Part shown: positions 1 to 6,052 of the stretch, piece after piece
Numbering within the stretch: the stretch's first letter is position 1
Layout: each line of letters begins with the position of its first letter
Position numbers and translations under genes: made by a program
Notes under the pieces: generated by a model
The model's input: only the letters and a program-made list of their open reading frames with translations
Databases searched by the model: none
What the model was told of the DNA's origin: nothing
Assembly: GCA_012035435.1 (NCBI GenBank)
Contig: JAAUPH010000156.1
Location: 1 to 6,052, forward strand
DNA length: 6,052 bases
Source: Sphingopyxis sp.
GTDB taxonomy: Bacteria; Pseudomonadota; Alphaproteobacteria; Sphingomonadales; Sphingomonadaceae
Reading direction: 5' to 3'

Positions 1-676
<676 letters not shown>

Positions 677-680
677 GATC
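677..680. other. Probable chimeric join (GATC) between ftsH and type IV secretion fragment
   Basis: Minus-strand protein changes here from a VirB5/TrbJ-like coiled N-terminus (ending about LDILKLEF) to FtsH (starting about ETFLRDILSW). Neither family continues past this point. GATC is the cut site of Sau3AI/DpnII/MboI. The 9-mer TTCAGGATC at 672-680 recurs at 760-768, and TTCAGGAT recurs at 691-698, so template switching on microhomology is an alternative to ligation. The exact breakpoint is uncertain by about ten bases. Confidence 0.65.
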
Positions 681-950
681 GAATTCGAGCTTCAGGATAT
701 CGAGACTCTCGCGCAGGGCGACCAGCTGATCGGCGAGGAGCTTGATCTGTTCGAGCTGCTTCAGGATCTGGTCGTCGAGCTTGAGGTTCTGCGCAATCAT
801 CTCGCGAAGCTGCAGCTTCGCCTCGGCCAGGACCTCGACGATCTTCGCGAGGTTCGTCGTGTCGATCGTCGGCACGCCCTGGGCGTGGAGCCTGTCCGGC
901 GCACCGATGGTCGAAATGAGAAGGGCGGCGATGAGAGCGAAGCGGCGCAT
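681..950 (-). CDS. VirB5/TrbJ-like type IV secretion protein, N-terminal fragment
   Basis: Begins with ATG at 950, supported by GAAGGA eight bases upstream. Residues 1-23 form a signal peptide (MRRF, hydrophobic ALIAALLISTIG, cleavage likely after RLHA). The mature start QGVPTIDTTNLAKIVEVL resembles the opening of VirB5/TrbJ-family proteins, periplasmic minor pilus components of conjugative type IV secretion. About 50 residues of charged, leucine-rich helix follow (KLQLREMIAQNLKLDDQILK and onward), likely coiled coil. Only about 90 of the usual 220-260 residues are present before the sequence turns into FtsH at 677-680. It starts four bases after the stop of the transglycosylase-like gene, so the two were co-transcribed in their source. 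The family call rests on signal peptide, opening motif and neighbour; moderate certainty. The combined frame with ftsH stays open to 567, giving a hybrid 127-residue reading that is unlikely to be a real protein. Confidence 0.6.
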
Positions 951-954
951 GGGG

Positions 955-1426
955 TCAATCCTTCACGACAAGGAACAGTTCATCTTCGGCGTAGGCCTGG
1001 AGGAGGAGGGCATAGCGGGCCTGCTCGACCTTCACCCGCACGGCTGCGAGGCGCTGGAGCACATAGGCGATGCGGGTGACCTCGGCCCGGGCATAGGTAT
1101 TGAGATCCATCGCCTCCTTGGTCGAACCCGTGGTCGGGATGCGGGTGATGATCTCCTTCAGCCGCGTCATGGACTCGGTGAGGATCAGGCTCGAATGCAT
1201 GCCGTAATGCAGACCGGCATCGGCGACGTTCGAGCTTTCCGCAATGACCATGTCGGCCGGGTCTAGCGTGCCGACCGTGTCGACCCCTTCGATCCGCGCG
1301 GCGTAGGAATTGTAGTTCGCTGTGACCCGGACAACGTAGTCCTGCGTCTCCGCATAAGGCGGGATGCCGCCATACTCGATCACGGCACCGGGGCCCGCGT
1401 TGTAGGCCGCGAGGGCTAGCGGCATG
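955..1426 (-). CDS. Lytic transglycosylase-like protein, C-terminal fragment (VirB1-type context)
   Basis: The first visible residues, [13 protein letters not shown] followed by [16 protein letters not shown], are the terminal motif of the SLT/goose-lysozyme-type lytic transglycosylase fold, which opens peptidoglycan for envelope-spanning machines. The catalytic glutamate and the rest of the domain are absent because the sequence joins the symporter gene at the GATC at 1427-1430. After the domain end about 120 residues follow (from about [13 protein letters not shown] to the stop) that I do not recognise; they look helical and include a long arginine/alanine-rich stretch near [20 protein letters not shown]. 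The stop lies four bases before the VirB5-like start, fitting a VirB1-VirB5 style order in a conjugation operon. There is no frame break within this piece. The hybrid frame runs in from the symporter, so automated calling would report one false long gene. Confidence 0.62.
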
Positions 1427-1430
1427 GATC
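1427..1430. other. Probable chimeric join (GATC in GGATCC) between symporter and transglycosylase fragments
   Basis: The minus-strand protein reads as a DAACS symporter through [13 protein letters not shown] and then immediately as a transglycosylase end ([13 protein letters not shown]). Both genes are cut inside conserved domains. The change falls on GGATCC at 1426-1431, which contains the GATC also seen at the other join. The frame happens to stay open across it. Confidence 0.7.
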
Positions 1431-2288
1431 CGAAACGGTCGAGCTGTTCGAACAGCTTTGGCAATGCGGCTTCTGATGATGCGGTCGAAAAAGCGATCAG
1501 CATCGGTTCGCGGATGTAGCGGATCAACGTCCAGATCCGGCGGCCAAGGAATAGCGCGCCAAGCGACAACAAGATCGCCCACAAGATCGACAGTGAGAAG
1601 TAAAACTCCAGCACCAGTTCGGCATAGGTCTGCAGGATCGCCAGACCGCTTTTGGAGACCACACCGGCAAGCGCGCCGAACACCGCAATGGGGGCAATGC
1701 GCATCACATAATGGGTGATCTGGAGCATCATTCGGCAAGCGCTTCGGCCCCGCGCACCAGCGGCGCGCCCTTCTCCCCCAGCGCGGACAAAGCCAAACCT
1801 GCGAACAGCGAGAAGACGAGGATTTGCAGGATGTTGTTCGTGGCCATCGCCTCGAACGCGTTTTTGGGGAATATCGAGAGGATGAACTCCCAAAAATCGA
1901 GCTTCTTGACCTCGCCAATGCTTGATGCCGCAGCCGCAACCGTATCGACCGGCGCGCCCACGCCGGGCTGGAACAGATTGACCATCAGCAGGCCAAGCCC
2001 GATCGAGATGAAGCTGGCGGTGATAAACCACGCGATGGCGCGAAAACCTATGCGGCCAAGCGCGCTGCTGTCGCCCATATGCGCGATGCCAACGACGATG
2101 GTAGACAGGATCAGCGGCGCAACGAGCAGTTTGATAAGGTTGAGGAAGATGTCCGACAGCAGTTTGAACGTCTTGGTCAGATAGCCGAACCATTGGGCGT
2201 CTGCGGGCAGGCTGACATGGACGATATAGCCCACCACCACACCCAAAATCATCCCGGCGAGAATATACCAGGTTAGTTTGCGATCCAT
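1431..2288 (-). CDS. Dicarboxylate/amino acid:cation symporter (DAACS family), 3'-truncated and frameshifted
   Basis: This is an inner-membrane secondary transporter of the DctA/GltP (SDF) family, which couples uptake of C4-dicarboxylates or acidic amino acids to H+ or Na+. Seen: [20 protein letters not shown] as the first membrane helix, then [55 protein letters not shown] and the serine-containing re-entrant-loop motif [15 protein letters not shown] chose ATG at 2288 because GGGGGA lies seven bases upstream; an upstream in-frame TTG at 2318 lacks this. The frame breaks at 1730/1731, where one missing base turns an expected xTG codon into TGA. After correction about 286 of some 420-430 residues are present. 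The later substrate-binding parts (the NxDG-containing helix and last hairpin) are lost at the join at 1427-1430. Substrate cannot be told without them. It is separated from aroC by the inverted repeat, so it probably has its own promoter. Confidence 0.88.
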
Positions 2289-2295
2289 CTTTTCA

Positions 2296-2301
2296 TCCCC
2301 C
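2296..2301 (-). promoter_or_regulatory. Ribosome binding site of the symporter gene
   Basis: GGGGGA lies seven bases before the ATG at 2288 and supports that start over the in-frame TTG at 2318. Confidence 0.5.
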
Positions 2302-2322
2302 AAAAGCTTCAGAGCCAATAAA

Positions 2323-2414
2323 CCCCGCCTGCCCTGAGCTTGTCGAAGGGCTGTTCTTCTTTAGCGGCGGGGAGAAGGAAATACAGTCCTTCGACAAGCT
2401 CAGGACAGACGGGG
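2323..2414. repeat. Sphingomonad-type intergenic inverted repeat (stem-loop)
   Basis: Two 32-base arms, 2323-2354 and 2383-2414, are reverse complements at 29 of 32 positions, separated by 28 bases. The core of each arm is CCTGAGCTTGTCGAAGG or its complement. From memory this core is a highly repeated intergenic element of Sphingomonas, Sphingopyxis, Novosphingobium and Erythrobacter genomes, usually in inverted pairs. It begins 8 bases past the aroC stop and ends 34 bases before the symporter start, so its transcript would fold into a long hairpin that could end the upstream operon or protect its 3' end. There is no clear U tract, so a classical intrinsic terminator is not shown. Confidence 0.85.
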
Positions 2415-2422
2415 TATCAAAA

Positions 2423-3497
2423 TCACCCGCATTGCGCGCGGTGGAGCAGTTTCTGGTCGGCGAGCACCAGCGCCATCATCGCTTCGACCACGGGCGTGCC
2501 GCGGATGCCGACGCAGGGGTCGTGGCGGCCCTTGGTGATGATGTCGGTTGCCTTGCCGCTGCGGGTGATGGTTTCGACGGGGGTCAGGATGCTGCTGGTA
2601 GGTTTGAAGGCGACGCGGACGACGACAGGCTGGCCGGTCGAAATGCCGCCCGCGATTCCACCCGAATTGTTGGTCAGAAATTCGGGCCGATTGCTGCCAT
2701 CGGATGCCGGGCGCATGCGGTCGGCATTGTCCGCACCCGATAGCCGTGCCGCATCAAAGCCCGCACCAATTTCCACGCCTTTGACCGCATTGATCCCCAT
2801 CATCGCGTGGGCGAGTTCCGCGTCCAGTTTGGCATAAAGGGCGCGCCCCAGCCTGCAGGCACGCCGGTCGCCGCGCATTCGATCACTGCGCCGAGCGAGC
2901 TTCCGGCGAGCCTTGCCTCATCGACCAGCTTTTCCCAGCGCTGTGCCGCTGCCGGGTCGGGGCAGAAAAGGGATTGCGGTCGATTTCCTCCAGATCGAAA
3001 TTATCACGATCGATGGAATCGCCGCCGATCTCGGCGACCCATGCGTGGATCAACACTTCCGGGATGACCAGCCGCGCCACCGCTCCAGCAGCCACACGCG
3101 ATGCCGTCTCCCGCGCGCTCGACCGCCCGCCGCCGCGATAGTCGCGAAAGCCATATTTGGCGTCATAGGCATAGTCGGCATGGCCGGGGCGATAGGCCTG
3201 CGCAACTTCGGAATAATCCTTCGACCGCTGATCGACATTGTCGATCATCAGACTGATCGGTGTGCCCGTGGTCTTGCCTTCGAACACACCCGACAGGATG
3301 CGCACTGCGTCAGGCTCCTGCCGCTGCGTTGTATATTTGCTGGTCCCGGGACGCCGTCTGTCGAGATAGGGTTGGATATCGGCCTCGGTCAACGCCAGCC
3401 CGGGGGGCGAGCCGTCAACCACCGCGCCAATGGCAGGCCCATGGCTTTCCCCCCAAGTGGTGAAACGGAAGAGATGGCCGAAGCTGTTGACCGACAT
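2423..3497 (-). CDS. aroC: Chorismate synthase (two frame breaks)
   Basis: AroC makes chorismate from 5-enolpyruvylshikimate-3-phosphate in the last step of the shikimate pathway, using reduced FMN without net redox change. Visible are the first signature [15 protein letters not shown] with His19, RPGHADY with the second conserved His106, the second signature [19 protein letters not shown] (about 124-142), the [15 protein letters not shown] and KPTSSI flavin/phosphate region, and the third signature [18 protein letters not shown] near the C-terminus. Start ATG at 3497 has AGGG four bases upstream. Two single-base losses break the frame, at the A run 2966-2969 and at the G run 2839-2841. Restoring one base at each gives a collinear protein of 358 residues, normal for the family. 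It starts six bases after the acetyltransferase stop. As chorismate synthase is essential in most free-living bacteria, sequencing error is more likely than a pseudogene. Confidence 0.96.
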
Positions 3498-3503
3498 AGT
3501 GCC

Positions 3504-4032
3504 CTAACGCGCGAAAGCAGCGGCATAATCCGCGCGCCCGCTTTTCGGGATTTGTAGCGATTTGTCCAGCAACAGCGCCATAAAATGTGGACCAGCATAG
3601 GGCGAAGCGAAGGGAGCCGCGATCGCGGCGTCATAGCCAAAGCGTGGATAATAATGAGGGTGGCCAAGCACAAAACTGACCTGGATGCCGTCATTGGCCA
3701 GTCCCACAAGGCCATGGCGGATTAGTGCCGAGCCCACTCCGCGTGCTTGAACAGCCGGCAGAACAGCAACCGGCCCCAGCGCCGCGCCGCGCCAGTCCTT
3801 GCCATCCGCTACAATCATCATCTGGCTGAAGAGGCCATAGCCTATAACAGTCCCGGCCTCTTCGGCAACCATCGACGAGAGGACATCGCCTTCTGCCACC
3901 AGCGCGGCGACGAGGTCAGCCTCGCCCTGATATCCCATCGGGCTGGCGGCAAAAAGCCGCGTGCAAGATCGTCGCTATTGTCGCAGCATCATCATTGCAC
4001 GCGTCGCGGATCGTAAATGACGGCGACATCAT
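3504..4032 (-). CDS. GNAT-family N-acetyltransferase, YhbS-like (one frame break)
   Basis: A cytoplasmic acetyl-CoA-dependent acetyltransferase of the GNAT fold; the acceptor is unknown. The intact part shows the acetyl-CoA pyrophosphate loop QARGVGSALIRHG (about residues 95-107) preceded by the strand LGPVAVLP, and the motif LGHPHYYPRFGYDAA (about 122-136) typical of YhbS-like (COG3153) members. The N-terminal part TIRDACNDDAATIATILHAAF, the usual first strand and helix of GNATs, is in another frame; the shift lies in the five-A run at 3951-3955. Removing one base there gives a 175-residue protein (adding two gives 177). The start ATG at 4032 overlaps the stop of the preceding membrane-protein gene as ATGA, pointing to translational coupling; a second ATG follows at once at 4029. 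An alternative short reading from ATG at 3938 would lack the first helix and is less likely. Confidence 0.88.
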
Positions 4033-4328
4033 GAACGCGCCTTCCAATCCGCCAATTCAACCCCCAGCCGCGCGCGCAGCCCGCGCAAAATCATGACCGC
4101 TGCACCCAGCCCGGCGATGCGCCCTTCGGTGACCATGCCAAAACCCTCACCAATCCGGCCGCCATAGACGAAGGCCGCGCACATGACGGCAAAGGCCGCA
4201 CCCGAAAAGAAGGCATCGAAAATTGGCGGCAATCCCTCACGATAGGCCCGCGAATGGGCGTAAGCGTAAAGTGCGACGATCAGGCCAATCGTGGCAATCA
4301 GCAGCAGCTTGGCAAAATCCGCCGGCAT
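4029..4328 (-). CDS. Small membrane protein of unknown function, 99 residues
   Basis: I do not recognise this protein. It has a hydrophobic segment at about residues 8-24 (LLLIATIGLIVALYAYA), a second at about 40-56 (FFSGAAFAVMCAAFVYG), a possible weaker third at about 71-82, and a basic tail (RGLRARLGVELADWKARS). That suggests a small two-helix inner-membrane protein with a short positively charged hydrophilic segment between. I chose ATG at 4328 because GGGGAG sits eight bases upstream; an in-frame TTG at 4346 has no such site. It lies 38 bases after fabI and overlaps the acetyltransferase start by ATGA, so it is translated within the operon and codon use looks like its neighbours. No catalytic motif is visible. 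Confidence 0.8.
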   Translation of the reverse strand: MPADFAKLLLIATIGLIVALYAYAHSRAYREGLPPIFDAFFSGAAFAVMCAAFVYGGRIGEGFGMVTEGRIAGLGAAVMILRGLRARLGVELADWKARS

Positions 4329-4336
4329 ATCCTTGA

Positions 4337-4342
4337 CTCCCC
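4337..4342 (-). promoter_or_regulatory. Ribosome binding site deciding the start of the 99-residue membrane protein
   Basis: GGGGAG lies eight bases before ATG at 4328. It falls inside the reading frame of the alternative TTG start at 4346 and therefore argues for the shorter protein. AAGGA at 4330-4334 is too close to the start to serve. Confidence 0.5.
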
Positions 4343-4366
4343 ACAACGGTTTGCGACCCGTTATGA

Positions 4367-5170
4367 TTACACCAGCGCTATATCCGGTGCGTCTTCCTGT
4401 TTCATGCCCACCGTGTGATAACCCGCATCGACATGGTGCGTTTCGCCGGTCACGCCGCTCGCCAGATCGCTGAGCAGATAGAGAGCGGAGCCGCCAACAT
4501 CGTCGATGGTGACGTTGCGGCGGAGCGGGGCGTTATGTTCGTTCCATTTGAGGATAAGGCGGAAGTCGCCAATGCCCGACGCGGCAAGAGTCTTGATCGG
4601 TCCCGCCGATATCGCGTTCACACGCACCCCTTGCGGCCCATAATCATTGGCGAGATATTTGACGCTGGTTTCCAGCGCCGATTTGGCCACCCCCATGACG
4701 TTGTAGTGCGGGATCACCTTTTCCGCGCCATAATAGCTCAGCGTCAGCATCGAACCGCCTTCGGCCATCATCGCCGCTGCACGCTTGGCGATGGCGGTGA
4801 AGCTGAACACGCTGATGTTCATTGTCATCAGAAAATCGTCGAGCGTCACATCGGCATAGGCACCGCGCAGCGCCTCTTTATTGGTATAGCCGATCGCATG
4901 GACGACGAAGTCGATCGTCGGCCAGCGGACGCCAAGCACTGCAAAGGCCTTGTCGAGCTCGACCTCGGTCGAGACATCGCAGTCGATCAGGAAATCGCAG
5001 CCCAATTGCTCGGCCAGCGGGCGCACGCGCTTTTCCATCACCTCGCCCTGATAGCTGATGGCTAGTTCTGCGCCCGCGCCGTGAAGCGCCTTGGCAATGC
5101 CCCACGCCAGCGACTTGTCATTCGCAAGGCCCATGATCAGCCCGCGTTTGCCCTGCATCAATCCGCTCAT
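4367..5170 (-). CDS. fabI: Enoyl-[acyl-carrier-protein] reductase FabI
   Basis: FabI reduces trans-2-enoyl-ACP to acyl-ACP with NAD(P)H, the last step of each round of type II fatty acid elongation. The 267-residue protein is complete and has no frame break. It shows the nucleotide-binding opening GLANDKSLAWGIAKAL (about residues 14-29), DCDVS (63-67), HAIGYT (91-96), the catalytic stretch SYYGAEKVIPHYNVMGVAK with Tyr146, Tyr156 and Lys163 in the FabI Y-x6-K spacing, and the substrate-loop region SAGPIKTLAASGIGDF (188-203). Met159 and Phe203, which contact triclosan in the E. coli enzyme, are present. I chose ATG at 5170 because GAGGA ends seven bases before it (5177-5181) and it overlaps the stop of the YihY-like gene as ATGA, indicating translational coupling; the longer in-frame reading from 5194 adds eight atypical residues. 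Length and motifs fit the family closely. Confidence 0.97.
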   Translation of the reverse strand: MSGLMQGKRGLIMGLANDKSLAWGIAKALHGAGAELAISYQGEVMEKRVRPLAEQLGCDFLIDCDVSTEVELDKAFAVLGVRWPTIDFVVHAIGYTNKEALRGAYADVTLDDFLMTMNISVFSFTAIAKRAAAMMAEGGSMLTLSYYGAEKVIPHYNVMGVAKSALETSVKYLANDYGPQGVRVNAISAGPIKTLAASGIGDFRLILKWNEHNAPLRRNVTIDDVGGSALYLLSDLASGVTGETHHVDAGYHTVGMKQEDAPDIALV

Positions 5171-6052
5171 CGCACATCCTCTTCGACCTCGCATGCATCC
5201 GCCTGTTTCGCGAGTGCAGCATTATATTCGGCCCCCATAACCAATCCCAGGCCGACGACATAGAAAAACAGAAGCGTGATCATCACCCCGGCCAAACTGC
5301 CATAGGTGAGATCATAGCTGAAGAAATAAGCGAGCGCCAAGGGCAGCGCCCAGAGTGTGATGACCCACCATAGCGCCGTTAACAATGCGCCGGGCCATTT
5401 GGCATAGCGCCGCCCACGGAACTTTGCCGGGGTGAGCGCAAGGAACAAGATGTAGATGGCCAAAAACAACCCAAGCAGCGGAGCGTAGCGCGACAGGCCG
5501 AAGTCGCCCACATAATCGTCAAGGCGCGGCGCAAGACGGTCGATAAACTGCCCTAAGCCGACGAATGCGACTTCCGCCGTAAAGCTGATCATCATCAACA
5601 GCACGGCGCCGATAATCATCCCGATCGACGCCAGCCGATATTGCCAGAAGCTGCGTGCAAATTCCGTGCGATAGGCGCGGCGCAAGATGTCACGGACAGT
5701 TTCGATGAGTCCCGCGACGGTCCACAAGCCGACCAGCGCCCCGATCCACACCAGACTGCCGCCGCTGCGCGCGTCGAGCACATTATAGACGGGCTCGCGA
5801 ATGACATCGGTTACGCCCGCCGGCATTGTCGCAAGCACCGCCTCTACCGCGGCGCGCCCAGCATCCCCCTGCCCCAGCGCCCCGGCAATGAAGGTTGCGG
5901 CGATGAAGAAAGGAAATAATGTGATCAGGGAGAGGTAGGCAAGATTGCCAGCGTGGATAAAACCGTCGTTGAACGTCCCCAGCGCGGCGCGGCCAAGCGG
6001 CTTTAACGCGCCGCGGCAAAAGCCGGGCAGCGTCCGGACGCGCGCACGCCAA
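5167..6052 (-). CDS. YihY/virulence factor BrkB family membrane protein, 5' end outside window
   Basis: This is an inner-membrane protein of the YihY/BrkB family, whose biochemical role is unsettled (older annotations as ribonuclease BN are incorrect). The frame is open without a stop from the window edge to 5167, giving 294 visible residues; the usual length is about 280-330, so only a short N-terminal part is missing. Seen in order: amphipathic start with FNDGFIHAGNLAYLSLITLF (the family's conserved first region), GSLVWIGALVGLWTVAGLIETV, IGMIIGAVLLMMISF, YAPLLGLFLAIYILFLAL, PGALLTALWWVITLWALPLALAYF and the C-terminal signature YGSLAGVMITLLFFYVVGLGLVMGAEYNAAL, about six membrane helices in all. 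A GTG or ATG near 5838-5826 would start a shorter reading but would drop the conserved first region. Its stop overlaps the fabI start by ATGA, so the two are translationally coupled. Confidence 0.92.
   Translation of the reverse strand, partial: WRARVRTLPGFCRGALKPLGRAALGTFNDGFIHAGNLAYLSLITLFPFFIAATFIAGALGQGDAGRAAVEAVLATMPAGVTDVIREPVYNVLDARSGGSLVWIGALVGLWTVAGLIETVRDILRRAYRTEFARSFWQYRLASIGMIIGAVLLMMISFTAEVAFVGLGQFIDRLAPRLDDYVGDFGLSRYAPLLGLFLAIYILFLALTPAKFRGRRYAKWPGALLTALWWVITLWALPLALAYFFSYDLTYGSLAGVMITLLFFYVVGLGLVMGAEYNAALAKQADACEVEEDVR
5177..5181 (-). promoter_or_regulatory. fabI: Ribosome binding site of fabI
   Basis: GAGGA lies six bases from ATG at 5170, inside the end of the YihY-like gene. 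It supports the short start of FabI and coupling to the upstream gene. Confidence 0.55.

Noticed and set aside
681..701. Closely spaced EcoRI (GAATTC, 681-686) and EcoRV (GATATC, 696-701) sites beside the GATC, suggesting vector polylinker
   Set aside because: The surrounding bases encode a continuous leucine-rich coil and match no polylinker order I know; the sites are probably coincidental.
955..2193. A long open frame of 412 codons on the minus strand
   Set aside because: It is a composite: an out-of-frame start inside the symporter, then symporter residues after the frame break, then the transglycosylase end across the 1427-1430 join. It is not one gene.
4344..4361. Short palindrome (AACGG and CCGTT around eight bases) between fabI and the membrane protein gene, as a possible terminator
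   Set aside because: The stem is only five base pairs, has no U tract and sits inside a tightly spaced operon.

Overview
The window looks like a sphingomonad (Alphaproteobacteria, Sphingomonadales) chromosomal segment joined to two foreign-looking pieces. All supportable genes are on the minus strand. The sphingomonad assignment of 1431-6052 rests on the style of AroC, FabI and the dicarboxylate symporter, and on an inverted repeat built around CCTGAGCTTGTCGAAGG, an intergenic element I associate with Sphingomonadales. No taxonomic search was possible.

Layout from right to left, in the direction of transcription. A compact run of five genes occupies 6052-2423: a YihY/BrkB-family membrane protein (entering from the window edge), fabI (enoyl-ACP reductase), an unrecognised 99-residue membrane protein, a GNAT acetyltransferase and aroC (chorismate synthase). 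Two of its junctions are 4-base ATGA stop/start overlaps and the others are 6 and 38 bases, so it reads as one operon mixing membrane, fatty-acid and aromatic biosynthesis functions. The inverted repeat at 2323-2414 follows aroC. Next comes the first two thirds of a DAACS-type dicarboxylate/amino-acid:cation symporter, which stops abruptly at a GATC at 1427-1430.

The 681-1426 piece holds the C-terminal end of a lytic transglycosylase-like protein and the signal peptide and coiled N-terminus of a VirB5/TrbJ-like type IV secretion protein, a plasmid or conjugation context. It ends at a second GATC (677-680). Beyond that, 1-676 is the middle of an FtsH AAA+ metalloprotease of a type unlike the usual alphaproteobacterial housekeeping FtsH. 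Both joins cut genes mid-domain at a GATC, so a ligation or assembly chimera is the simplest explanation, although both joins happen to stay in frame.

Seven frame breaks (three in ftsH, one in the symporter, two in aroC, one in the acetyltransferase) are all single-base-type changes, mostly in short homopolymers. They look like sequencing errors rather than gene decay. I see no novel multi-gene system here; the most interesting features are the mosaic structure, the repeat and the small membrane protein.
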